From positions 10,208 to 31,923 of the forward strand of contig DQHT01000105.1 of NCBI GenBank assembly GCA_003531115.1: a DNA stretch of 21,716 bases. The letters are read 5' to 3'. This DNA comes from Bacteroidota bacterium (lineage in GTDB: Bacteria > Bacteroidota > Bacteroidia > UBA8524). Below are positions 9,835 through 16,188 of this stretch, one piece after another. The notes beneath the pieces were generated by a model. The model saw only the letters and a list, made by a program, of their open reading frames with translations. It ran no database searches and was not told the DNA's origin. Position numbers and translations under genes: made by a program. How positions within the stretch are numbered: the first letter of the stretch is position 1; the number at the start of each line of letters is the position of its first letter.

Positions 9835-12437
9835 TAAATATGGATAATCCGCTGTAAAACGCGCTCAGCTTCCGCTTGTCGAATAGGATTATCTATACTT
9901 GCCTCTTTTATATCCTGCCATTTGGCTTCGGTTTGCTGGTTGCATTGAGCGATAAACAGCACGACAAAAAAATCATCATCCTCTTCCGGTTCGAAATCGT
10001 TGATCAGATTTAGCAAGGTAATCGTTATCCCGGCGTCGTTGCTTTTTTTCAGGTATTGGCTGATCATGGCCACGAGGTAAAACTTGTTGCCCTCCTCTTC
10101 TTGCCAGGCCTTGACAAAGGTGGCAGAATAGTCGTTTGTGCTTTTGGCTAGGACACCCAGGGCTGTGTATTTTAGCGCATCTTCCGGACTTTCCGCCCAT
10201 TTTTCGGCCTGCTTGAGGGCAGCTTCGGGGTCGGTTTTTTCAAGAAGATTCAACGCGGCACCATTCACTTTGAAGGAAGAGTCATTAAGTCCTTTTTGGA
10301 TGGTTTTATCCAGCTCGCTAATTGGATTATAAGCCAGAAGCGACAGTGCAGCCGCCCGGGTAGCCGATTTTGGATGATTTTCAGCCTGATCGATGATAAG
10401 CATAGAAAAGGAAGCGATGCGGTCAGGTTCAAGGCGTTTCATCAGATCCATACCCTTTATACGAATGCGGTAATAGGGGTCGGTTAGGGAAATGGCACAG
10501 GCCTCGTAAAGAAGTTCCATATTGTCGGCCTCTTCATTTAAGTATAAGAGCGCGTTTTGCCGGTCATTAAATAGTTTGCTGTATTTGAGCTGGGCGAGCC
10601 ATTCTTCCTGGGATTTTATTTCACGCACCTTGGCCAGAAGCTGGTTCGAAGCGTCAAAACCTACCCAGTCAGGTTTTACCGGCATTTCCCAATTATAAAA
10701 TTCTCCGGAATTGCGGATATCGAGCACTTCGCTATAGACACTATCCCCAAAGTGAAAGTCGATTTTTACGGGCAGGCGGTAGGCTCCCAGGCCCTGAAGA
10801 TCATGAGTCTGGTTAACCTGCAGCGTATAAAAGTTAATCTCTTCGTCATAATTATGGATGACTTCCAGCAAAGGATGTCCGGCTTTAAAAAACCACTGTT
10901 CAAAAAACCAGGTCAGGTCTTCGCCTGAACTTTCCTCAAAACACTGGCGCAGGTTATGGATCTCGGCAGTCCCGTATTGGAATTTTTTCAGATAAAGGTT
11001 CAATCCATCGAAAAACACCTGATCCCCCAGATAATTCCTGAGCATGTGAAGGATCAATCCGCCTTTCTGATAACTATGTGCATCGAACATTTCATCCGGG
11101 TGGAAATAGTCTTCCCGGATAAGTTTTACCTGTTTTCCATAAGCTTCAACAAAATATTGCTGAAGCATGTCATACAAATGTTCATCGGCATTGTCGCGTC
11201 CATATTTGTGCTCCCTCCACAAGTATTCTCCGTAGGTGGCAAACGACTCGTTTAATGGAAGTTGTCCCCAGGATTCACAGGTAACCAGATCGCCGAACCA
11301 ATGATGGAAGAGTTCGTGAGAAATAACGTCTTCATAATCTTCATCAAGAAGTTCCCGGGTACCAAGCTGAAGCATACGCCCGAAAATGGTTAGGGTGGTA
11401 TTTTCCATGGCTCCGGAAACAAAATCATCCACCACCACCTGGTCGTATTTGGGCCATGGATAAGGATAGTTGAGTCTTTTGGAGAAAAAAGACAGCATCT
11501 CCGGGGTGTTTTGAAAGATCGTTTTGGCACTGTTTGTATACCGTGGATCTACATGGTAACCGAGAGGAATATCATTCCATTCCGCTTTTTCGCTATAAAA
11601 TTGTCCCACAACCAGCGCAACCAAATAAGGTGCATGCGGCATATCCATTCTCCAATGGTCAGTTCGGAGACCGTTTCCTTCCTGTGTGCTGCTCATAAAT
11701 TCTCCATTCGAAATCGTTTGAAGAGAATCAGCCACAGTCACAAAAATATCGTGGGTCAACTTTTCATTGGGGGCATCGATGGTGGGAAACCAGGCGGAAG
11801 TGCTTTGGGTTTCTCCCTGTGTCCATATTTGGCGTGCTTTTCCTTTTTCTTCATTCAGTGGATTGATAAAATAGAGCCCTTTGGAATCGGTGATGGCTGA
11901 ACCACCCTCATCTTCCACCTTTTCGGGTTGAGCGGTATAGTCGATGATGAGTTGAAAGTGCTGTTCTTTGGTATGGGTTTCATTCAGCCTGACCAGGATT
12001 TTTTCTCCGTCATAGGAATAGTAACAGGGTTTAGGCGTCCCGTTTTCGCGAATGGTTACAGAATGGATGATCATAGCCAGTGCATCGATGTAAAAGGAAT
12101 CAACGGGTCTGGAATAGGCCTTTAAATTGAGGATCGCATTCCCGTGAGCGAGCTGTTTTTCCCAATCAAAACGGATCTTTAGGGTACTATGTTCGAGGTC
12201 CATGATCCGGGTAGCGCTACCTTTGTATTCGGGGGCAATGGCAAAATCGTAGGTTTCAGTAATTCCAGATTCCCCATCATTTTCTTCCTGTTGTATGGTA
12301 ACCTCACCGATCTGAAAGATGACTTCCTCCTCCTCTTCAATCACTTCAGGCTTTTCCTGTGTTACCGGGCCCGAACTCTTGCAGGCAACAAGGTAAAATA
12401 GGGCAAGGGAGAATCCGAATATGTATCTTCGCAGCAT
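9831..12437 (-). CDS. M1-family zinc aminopeptidase, lipoprotein
   Basis: This 868-residue protein has an SPII signal with lipobox LVAC (Cys19), followed by an acidic linker (residues 29-38), so it is probably anchored to a membrane by lipid. Substrate-recognition motif GAMEN is at 342-346. The zinc site HELFHHW gives His374, Glu375 and His378, with the third ligand Glu397 exactly 18 residues after His378 in LNESFA. Tyr456 in the S-Y-Q-K-G-G segment is the likely transition-state tyrosine. These are the gluzincin M1 hallmarks, so removal of N-terminal residues from peptides is expected. Residues from about 640 onward are alpha-helical and HEAT-like, the usual M1 C-terminal region. It is divergent from the biotin carrier gene with only 12 nt between start codons, and its stop overlaps the convergent phosphatase stop. 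Confidence 0.94.
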   Translation of the reverse strand: MLRRYIFGFSLALFYLVACKSSGPVTQEKPEVIEEEEEVIFQIGEVTIQQEENDGESGITETYDFAIAPEYKGSATRIMDLEHSTLKIRFDWEKQLAHGNAILNLKAYSRPVDSFYIDALAMIIHSVTIRENGTPKPCYYSYDGEKILVRLNETHTKEQHFQLIIDYTAQPEKVEDEGGSAITDSKGLYFINPLNEEKGKARQIWTQGETQSTSAWFPTIDAPNEKLTHDIFVTVADSLQTISNGEFMSSTQEGNGLRTDHWRMDMPHAPYLVALVVGQFYSEKAEWNDIPLGYHVDPRYTNSAKTIFQNTPEMLSFFSKRLNYPYPWPKYDQVVVDDFVSGAMENTTLTIFGRMLQLGTRELLDEDYEDVISHELFHHWFGDLVTCESWGQLPLNESFATYGEYLWREHKYGRDNADEHLYDMLQQYFVEAYGKQVKLIREDYFHPDEMFDAHSYQKGGLILHMLRNYLGDQVFFDGLNLYLKKFQYGTAEIHNLRQCFEESSGEDLTWFFEQWFFKAGHPLLEVIHNYDEEINFYTLQVNQTHDLQGLGAYRLPVKIDFHFGDSVYSEVLDIRNSGEFYNWEMPVKPDWVGFDASNQLLAKVREIKSQEEWLAQLKYSKLFNDRQNALLYLNEEADNMELLYEACAISLTDPYYRIRIKGMDLMKRLEPDRIASFSMLIIDQAENHPKSATRAAALSLLAYNPISELDKTIQKGLNDSSFKVNGAALNLLEKTDPEAALKQAEKWAESPEDALKYTALGVLAKSTNDYSATFVKAWQEEEGNKFYLVAMISQYLKKSNDAGITITLLNLINDFEPEEDDDFFVVLFIAQCNQQTEAKWQDIKEASIDNPIRQAEAERVLQRIIHIY
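12424..12431 (+). promoter_or_regulatory. Candidate -7 box for the biotin carrier gene (TATCTTCG)
   Basis: TATCTTCG matches TAnnTTTG with one change and lies 18 nt before the ATG at 12450. It falls within the first codons of the divergent aminopeptidase gene. No clear -33 TTG was found. Confidence 0.35.
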
Positions 12438-12449
12438 AGTTGGTCAATT

Positions 12450-12950
12450 ATGATACGCGCAAAAGTAAACGATAAGAAGCAGTTTGACCTGCAGATCAAA
12501 GACGGGCAGGTAAAAATCAACGACAAGCAGTTTGTATTGGATGCTTTGCGTATGGAAGAAGGGGCCATGCACCTCATCATTGAAGGCAGGTCATTTCGGG
12601 TAAGGATACTCGAAGCGGATAAGGAGTCGAAAGCCTATACCCTCAATGTGAACGGAAACACCTATGAAGTTGCCTTGCACGATGAAATGGACCAGTTGCT
12701 TCATCGCCTCGGGCTCTCAGCATCAGCGAGCAAAAAGGTCAATGATGTGAAAGCCCCAATGCCGGGATTGGTTTTAAAACTCGTCGCCCAGGTTGGCGAC
12801 AAAGTCAATAAAGGAGATTCCCTGCTCTTTTTGGAAGCCATGAAAATGGAGAATATTATTAAATCTCCGGGTGAGGGTATTGTAAAGGCGATCCGGGTAA
12901 ATCCGGGTGATAAGGTGGAGAAAAACACCGTTCTGATCGAATTTGAATGA
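12450..12950 (+). CDS. Biotin carboxyl carrier protein of an acyl-CoA carboxylase (biotin/lipoyl domain)
   Basis: The 166-residue protein ends in a complete biotinyl domain (about 100-166): an APMPG-type turn, then EAMKMEN with Lys132 as the biotinylation site, and a final G-D-K-V strand pair. The N-terminal 80 residues are beta-rich and the linker is short, as in the stand-alone carrier subunits of acetyl- or propionyl-CoA carboxylases and oxaloacetate-decarboxylase gamma chains. It should carry carboxybiotin between a biotin carboxylase and a carboxyltransferase, neither of which is encoded in this window. Its stop codon overlaps the start of the next gene (ATGA). The start was chosen because it gives the full family length and the frame has no earlier usable codon past the divergent gene. 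Confidence 0.9.
   Translation: MIRAKVNDKKQFDLQIKDGQVKINDKQFVLDALRMEEGAMHLIIEGRSFRVRILEADKESKAYTLNVNGNTYEVALHDEMDQLLHRLGLSASASKKVNDVKAPMPGLVLKLVAQVGDKVNKGDSLLFLEAMKMENIIKSPGEGIVKAIRVNPGDKVEKNTVLIEFE
12460..12467 (-). promoter_or_regulatory. Candidate -7 box for the M1 aminopeptidase gene (TACTTTTG on the minus strand)
   Basis: Read on the minus strand this is TACTTTTG, a full TAnnTTTG match, 22 nt upstream of the aminopeptidase start. It lies inside codons 4-6 of the divergent biotin carrier gene, so the two promoters overlap each other's coding sequence. No -33 TTG at standard spacing was seen. Confidence 0.45.
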
Positions 12951-13294
12951 GGGTGAGGCTATTTGTTTTATGGTTGGTTTTGGCATTCACCGGCAGTTTT
13001 GTTGCGGTTGAAGCCAGGGAACTCTCTCCGACGTATAAGGAATGGAACGATTCGACGAAAGACGGCAGGTACCGCCAGTATAACGACAGCCATCAATTGG
13101 TTTTTGAAGGCCATTATAAAAATGGCTTAAGGCAGGGAATTTTTAAAGAGTATGACGCTTCAGGTTTCTTGCTCACCAAATCTAAATACAAACGCGGAAC
13201 ATTGCGCTGGACCCAGCTGTATAAGGATGGGAAGATCTACGCCACGATCGATAGAAAGGGTGTTTACAGGAAGCGGAAGGACTGTGGTTGCTAG
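12947..13294 (+). CDS. Small exported MORN-like repeat protein
   Basis: The 115-residue protein begins with a signal peptide (MRVRLFVLW, hydrophobic core, probable cleavage after V-E-A near residue 23). The mature part has MORN-like repeats of the YwqK type: a DGRYRQYND unit, an EGHYKNGLRQGIFKEY unit and a K-Y-K-R-G-T-L-R-W-T-Q-L-Y unit, each a short beta hairpin. Such repeats are common in exported Bacteroidota proteins, usually of unknown role; the automatic label 'antitoxin' often given to them is not supported here because no toxin gene is adjacent. The ATG at 12947 overlaps the stop codon of the biotin carrier gene (ATGA), which implies translational coupling. The C-terminus ends in Cys-Gly-Cys. 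Function unknown. Confidence 0.75.
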   Translation: MRVRLFVLWLVLAFTGSFVAVEARELSPTYKEWNDSTKDGRYRQYNDSHQLVFEGHYKNGLRQGIFKEYDASGFLLTKSKYKRGTLRWTQLYKDGKIYATIDRKGVYRKRKDCGC

Positions 13295-13299
13295 CGTGG

Positions 13300-13390
13300 C
13301 TGGCTGACGCACGCGTAATCTCTCGCGGAGACGCAGGAAGCTTTGTTTTTGAGGACGCGTATTGCTGACGCACAACGGAGACGCGGTTTT
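13300..13390 (+). repeat. Dispersed repeat, copy A (left arm of palindrome)
   Basis: About 91 bp, containing GTAATCTCTCGCGGAGACGC, GTATTGCTGACGC and AGACGCGGTTTTTATTCGT-like segments. It is imperfectly repeated in inverted orientation at 13406-13498 and directly at 13982-14074. Copies A and B face each other and could fold into a long hairpin between convergent genes, possibly acting as a two-way terminator. Confidence 0.75.
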
Positions 13391-13405
13391 TATTCGTCTT
13401 CAGAC

Positions 13406-13498
13406 TAAACCGCGTCTTTACACCGGCGTAAGCAATACTCCGAAGCAAACTCCAACAATTCCGCGTTCCCGCGAGAGATTACTCGTGCGCCAGCCTGC
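13406..13498 (-). repeat. Dispersed repeat, copy B (right arm of palindrome)
   Basis: Read on the minus strand it holds CGAGTAATCTCTCGCGGGAA, GTATTGCTTACGCC and AAAGACGCGGTTT, matching copy A in the same order. A spacer of about 15 nt separates the two arms. It ends 6 nt before the stop codon of apaG. Confidence 0.75.
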
Positions 13499-13504
13499 TG
13501 TATA

Positions 13505-13891
13505 TTAGTTAAACCGAACAGGCGCCATTAAATTAAACTCAGGGATATTCACCTCAAAGGTTTCCCCGTCTTCCAGCCGTTCGAACTGGTAGCTGCCATT
13601 CATTTTACCCATGTCGCTGCGCAGGTTGCAGGCGGAGATATAGGTGTGGCTATCGCCAGGACGGAGTATGGGTTGCACGCCAACAACACCTTCGCCTTCT
13701 ACCTCGCGAATTTCACCGTTTGAATCATAAATATACCAATGCCGGCGCATCAGTTGGATGGTGTGTTCGCTATTGTTCTGAATGCTTACATGGTAGGCGA
13801 AAAGAAAAAGGTCATTCAGCGGTTCGCTTTGTTCTTCCTGGTACTGTGTTTCCACATGTACGCGGATATCGTTCGTAATTGAGCTGGGCAT
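13505..13891 (-). CDS. apaG: ApaG (DUF525) family protein
   Basis: The 128-residue protein is full length for ApaG, a single immunoglobulin/fibronectin-like beta-sandwich domain. Family marks visible are the N-terminal V-H-V-E-T-Q-Y strand, F-A-Y-H-V-S-I-x-N, the RHWYIYD strand, the G-V-V-G-V-Q-P-x-L-x-P-G loop at about residues 69-80, and the M-x-G-S-Y-x-F near residue 98. Genetic work in enterobacteria links apaG to cobalt and magnesium handling, but the biochemical role is unsettled. It is convergent with the MORN-like gene across the palindromic repeat and divergent from recR. No clear TAnnTTTG box was found upstream. Confidence 0.9.
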   Translation of the reverse strand: MPSSITNDIRVHVETQYQEEQSEPLNDLFLFAYHVSIQNNSEHTIQLMRRHWYIYDSNGEIREVEGEGVVGVQPILRPGDSHTYISACNLRSDMGKMNGSYQFERLEDGETFEVNIPEFNLMAPVRFN

Positions 13892-13981
13892 AATTGGTTC
13901 GCTTTATAACTGTCTTTCTAATAGACGAAATTAAGTCGGGAATAGTTTGCCGTGGGGAAAAATAATCCACACCATTGCTTT

Positions 13982-14074
13982 CGCACGAGTAATTTCTCGC
14001 GAAGGCGCGGGAGGGTGTTGTTTTTGCGGACAAGTATTGCTTACGCCAGAGTAAAGGCGCGGTTTTGATTCGTG
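13982..14074 (+). repeat. Dispersed repeat, copy C
   Basis: Contains CGCACGAGTAATTTCTCGCG, CAAGTATTGCTTACGCCAGA, GTAAAGGCGCGGTTTT and ATTCGT in the same order and spacing as copies A and B. This copy is single, without an inverted partner. Confidence 0.75.
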
Positions 14075-14085
14075 CACAACCGAAT

Positions 14086-14110
14086 TAATCATAAATCATA
14101 AATCATAAAT
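14086..14110. repeat. Heptamer microsatellite (ATAAATC)n
   Basis: About three and a half copies of a 7-bp AT-rich unit in the recR upstream region, directly after repeat copy C. Confidence 0.8.
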
Positions 14111-14160
14111 AGGATTACCTCAAACCCCCAGTCCCGTAACTAATTCTCACGCCGAATCCC

Positions 14161-14168
14161 TAAATTCG
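14161..14168 (+). promoter_or_regulatory. Candidate -7 box of recR (TAAATTCG)
   Basis: TAAATTCG matches TAnnTTTG with one change and ends 4 nt before the recR ATG at 14173, so the transcript would be nearly leaderless. No -33 TTG at 19-20 nt was found. Confidence 0.4.
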
Positions 14169-14172
14169 TTGC

Positions 14173-14775
14173 ATGGAATTCTCTTCCCGTATCATCGAGC
14201 AGGCGGTTAATGAATTTTCCCGGTTTCCGGGGATAGGGAAGAAGACATCCCTGCGTTTGGTTTTGCATCTGGTCAAACAAAACGAACAGGATATCCGCGG
14301 TTTATCGGCATCCATCCTTGCTTTAAAAGAAAAGTTGAAATTCTGCAAAGAATGTGGCAATGTGGCGGATGAGGATATTTGCCTTATTTGTAAAGACACC
14401 CGAAGAGACCGATCCTTGCTTTGTCTGGTTGAAGATATGCGTGATGTGATGGCCCTGGAAAATACCTCTCAATACCGGGGGATCTACCATATCCTCGGAG
14501 GATTGATCAGTCCGATGGATGGTATTGGTCCCGAAGAATTGAATATAGAAAGCATCGAAAAAAGGATTAAAGAGCATGATGTTAAAGAAGTGATCATTGC
14601 CCTGAGTGCCACCATGGAAGGTGATACCACTGCATTTTATCTTTCCCGCCGTTTTAAAAGCCTGGGGGTTAAAGTGAGTAGCCTTTCCCGAGGCATCGCC
14701 ATTGGCGGTGAGTTGGAGTATGCCGATGAGATCACGCTGGGTAGGAGCATTGCGGCCAGGGTGCCTTTTGAGTAG
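14173..14775 (+). CDS. recR: Recombination mediator protein RecR
   Basis: The 200-residue protein is full length for RecR. It shows the N-terminal helix-hairpin-helix (F-P-G-I-G-K-K-T-S at about 18-26), a four-cysteine zinc finger (Cys58, Cys61, Cys70, Cys73), the Toprim domain beginning at L-C-L-V-E-D (Glu87) with Y-H-I-L-G-G and E-G-D-T-T-A (Asp151), and the C-terminal G-I-A-I-G-G-E-L-E-Y-A-D motif. RecR works with RecO (and RecF) to load RecA on single-stranded DNA at gaps. The usual dnaX and ybaB neighbours seen in proteobacteria are absent. The T9SS cargo gene begins 26 nt downstream, with its own promoter overlapping the recR 3' end. Confidence 0.97.
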   Translation: MEFSSRIIEQAVNEFSRFPGIGKKTSLRLVLHLVKQNEQDIRGLSASILALKEKLKFCKECGNVADEDICLICKDTRRDRSLLCLVEDMRDVMALENTSQYRGIYHILGGLISPMDGIGPEELNIESIEKRIKEHDVKEVIIALSATMEGDTTAFYLSRRFKSLGVKVSSLSRGIAIGGELEYADEITLGRSIAARVPFE

Positions 14776-14797
14776 CCGGCAATATTTCGTAATATTG
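14766..14797 (+). promoter_or_regulatory. Bacteroidota-type promoter of the T9SS cargo gene
   Basis: A TTTTG at 14766-14770 (-33 element) is followed after 19 nt by TAATATTG at 14790-14797 (-7 element, one change from TAnnTTTG). The -7 box ends 4 nt before the ATG at 14802. The -33 element lies in the last codons of recR. This is the best-spaced promoter in the window. Confidence 0.55.
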
Positions 14798-14801
14798 GTG
14801 T

Positions 14802-16049
14802 ATGAAAAATTTGAAGAACCTGTTCCTCGGCTTTTTTCTGAGCAGCATATTTATACAGCCGGGTCAGGCCCAGGAGGGATCCAACAGCCATTATTCTTTC
14901 GAAGGAAAAAAAGCAATCTTCGCCAGCTTAGACAGTAATGTTTACCGCAGTTATTCAAACGGAGTATGGAAAAACACCCTTAAGGAAGCCTATCTCTATT
15001 CCCAGAGTGGGATTCTTTGGAGAAAGGAAAAACACCTTTGGTCAACCAACGACACCAACTGGGCTTTGTCAACCTTTTTTATCTATACCTACCAAACAAA
15101 TGGTCTCCCTGCCATGGAAGCCGAGTTGGGGAAGGTTCAGTCAGGCTGGGATACCCTTCAAAAAAGGTTTTTTAGCTACGATACTTCTCAATTACCCATT
15201 GAAGATCGGGTAGAAAAAAAGAATACAGGAACGGGTCAATTTTATACCTACAGCATTCATCGCTTTCATTACAATGCACAAGGGCAATTGCTCCTAGATT
15301 CGCTTCTGGTCACGAATGATCAGGGAGCAAGCTATGTGGGAACAATGTATGAATACACCTACAAAACGAACGGGCAGCTGGAGATGAAAATTGGCTGGAA
15401 CAAGACCGGAACTACCTGGAATAAAAACAGCAAGTTTGATTATGTCTACACAGCTCAGAATGCATTGATGTTGAGGCATTATTCGATTTATATGCCGGCG
15501 AATCAAACCTGGTGGTATTATAACCATGCAGAATATGACATGGATTCACTCGGTAATATCTCGCGAATGAGAACGTTTAACCATTCCGATACTTTTACCT
15601 TTACTCCCTCGGTAAGTGCGACAGGCTATTATGACCTCAGTATTCCTTCCAGCAATGTGGTATTTCCTTTTGTAACCAGCTTCGATATCCCTCCCCAAAC
15701 ACTTCTGAATAACCTGATATATGAATTTTATAACACGGGGACATCTGTTTGGGACACCACTTCACGTATCGATTTTTATTATACCAAGATCAATACGGGA
15801 AGTAGCCAGGAGGCAAATCGGGTTTTTAAGGTTTATCCGAACCCTTCAAATCATATCCTGAACATTCAGACCTTCACTCCAGGAGCCTACGTAATCCAAC
15901 TTTATTCACTCAATGGATGTTTACTACGTGAGCTAAATTTTGATGGAATTAATTATGCATTGGATATCAGCGCATTAAAACAAGGCGTCTATATTCTCGA
16001 GTTGACTAATGGAGAGGGCCATTTTCGTCAAAAAATTATCAGGCAGTAG
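14802..16049 (+). CDS. T9SS type A cargo protein with YD-like beta repeats
   Basis: The 415-residue protein has a signal peptide (MKNLKNLFLGFF..., likely cleavage after GQAQ near residue 24) and a type A type IX sorting domain in its last 75 residues: FKVYPNPS at 342-349, then I-Q-L-Y-S-L-N-G, and L-K-Q-G-V-Y-I-L-E-L ending in K-I-I-R-Q. It should cross the outer membrane by the type IX system and be released or surface-attached. The middle part is made of aromatic-rich beta strands of the form Y-x-Y-N-x-x-G-Q-L (for example H-Y-N-A-Q-G-Q-L-L and Y-T-Y-K-T-N-G-Q-L-E), resembling loose YD/Rhs-type repeats, with Trp- and Thr-rich stretches. No catalytic motif is visible; a binding role is possible but unproven. 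It has a promoter of its own at the end of recR. Confidence 0.85.
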   Translation: MKNLKNLFLGFFLSSIFIQPGQAQEGSNSHYSFEGKKAIFASLDSNVYRSYSNGVWKNTLKEAYLYSQSGILWRKEKHLWSTNDTNWALSTFFIYTYQTNGLPAMEAELGKVQSGWDTLQKRFFSYDTSQLPIEDRVEKKNTGTGQFYTYSIHRFHYNAQGQLLLDSLLVTNDQGASYVGTMYEYTYKTNGQLEMKIGWNKTGTTWNKNSKFDYVYTAQNALMLRHYSIYMPANQTWWYYNHAEYDMDSLGNISRMRTFNHSDTFTFTPSVSATGYYDLSIPSSNVVFPFVTSFDIPPQTLLNNLIYEFYNTGTSVWDTTSRIDFYYTKINTGSSQEANRVFKVYPNPSNHILNIQTFTPGAYVIQLYSLNGCLLRELNFDGINYALDISALKQGVYILELTNGEGHFRQKIIRQ

Positions 16050-16057
16050 CTATTTCG

Positions 16058-16074
16058 AAAGGCAAAAACCCTTT
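16058..16074 (+). terminator. Weak hairpin after the T9SS cargo gene
   Basis: AAAGG pairs with CCTTT across a 7-nt A-rich loop, starting 8 nt after the stop codon, followed by TTGTAAT. The stem is short, so terminator activity is doubtful. Confidence 0.25.
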
Positions 16075-16086
16075 TGTAATAAACTA

Positions 16087-16117
16087 TTGCATCTTCCCCC
16101 ATCCCTCCGCATCTTTG
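16087..16117 (+). promoter_or_regulatory. Candidate promoter of the GT2 fusion gene
   Basis: TTG at 16087-16089 is followed after 20 nt by CATCTTTG at 16110-16117, one change from TAnnTTTG. The start site would fall near 16121, so the transcript would begin with the heptamer hairpin at 16125-16179. Confidence 0.45.
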
Positions 16118-16124
16118 CTTTTTA

Positions 16125-16179
16125 GACCATAGACCATAGACCATAGACGATAGCTGTCGATGGTCTATGGTCTATGGTC
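16125..16179. repeat. Heptamer-built hairpin with a perfect 20-bp stem
   Basis: Bases 16125-16144 are nearly three GACCATA heptamers and are the exact reverse complement of 16160-16179; a small inner GAC/GTC stem caps the loop. The structure ends 9 nt before the start codon at 16189 and would be in the 5' leader of the glycosyltransferase mRNA. Related ACCATGG heptamers occur at 20743-20770 and ACCATAG at 21635. Confidence 0.9.
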
Positions 16180-16188
16180 CATGGTCGA

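Larger units (their letters stand above)
13892..14172. other. Intergenic region between divergent apaG and recR
   Basis: This 281-bp spacer contains the third copy of the dispersed repeat (13982-14074), a heptamer microsatellite (14086-14110) and the recR -7 box (14161-14168). I see no open reading frame that looks coding and no RNA gene. The stretch 13892-13980 is AT-rich and must contain the apaG promoter, which I could not assign. Confidence 0.7.

Noticed and set aside
12947..13294. Toxin-antitoxin antitoxin (YwqK label) for the MORN-like protein
   Set aside because: It has a signal peptide and no toxin gene beside it.
13300..13498. tRNA or structured RNA gene in the palindromic region
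   Set aside because: No cloverleaf or anticodon arm; the fold is explained by two facing repeat copies.
16174..16188. Earlier ATG for the glycosyltransferase
   Set aside because: The heptamer contains ATG and, at 7 bp, places it in all frames; the GT2 strand starts right after ATG 16189.
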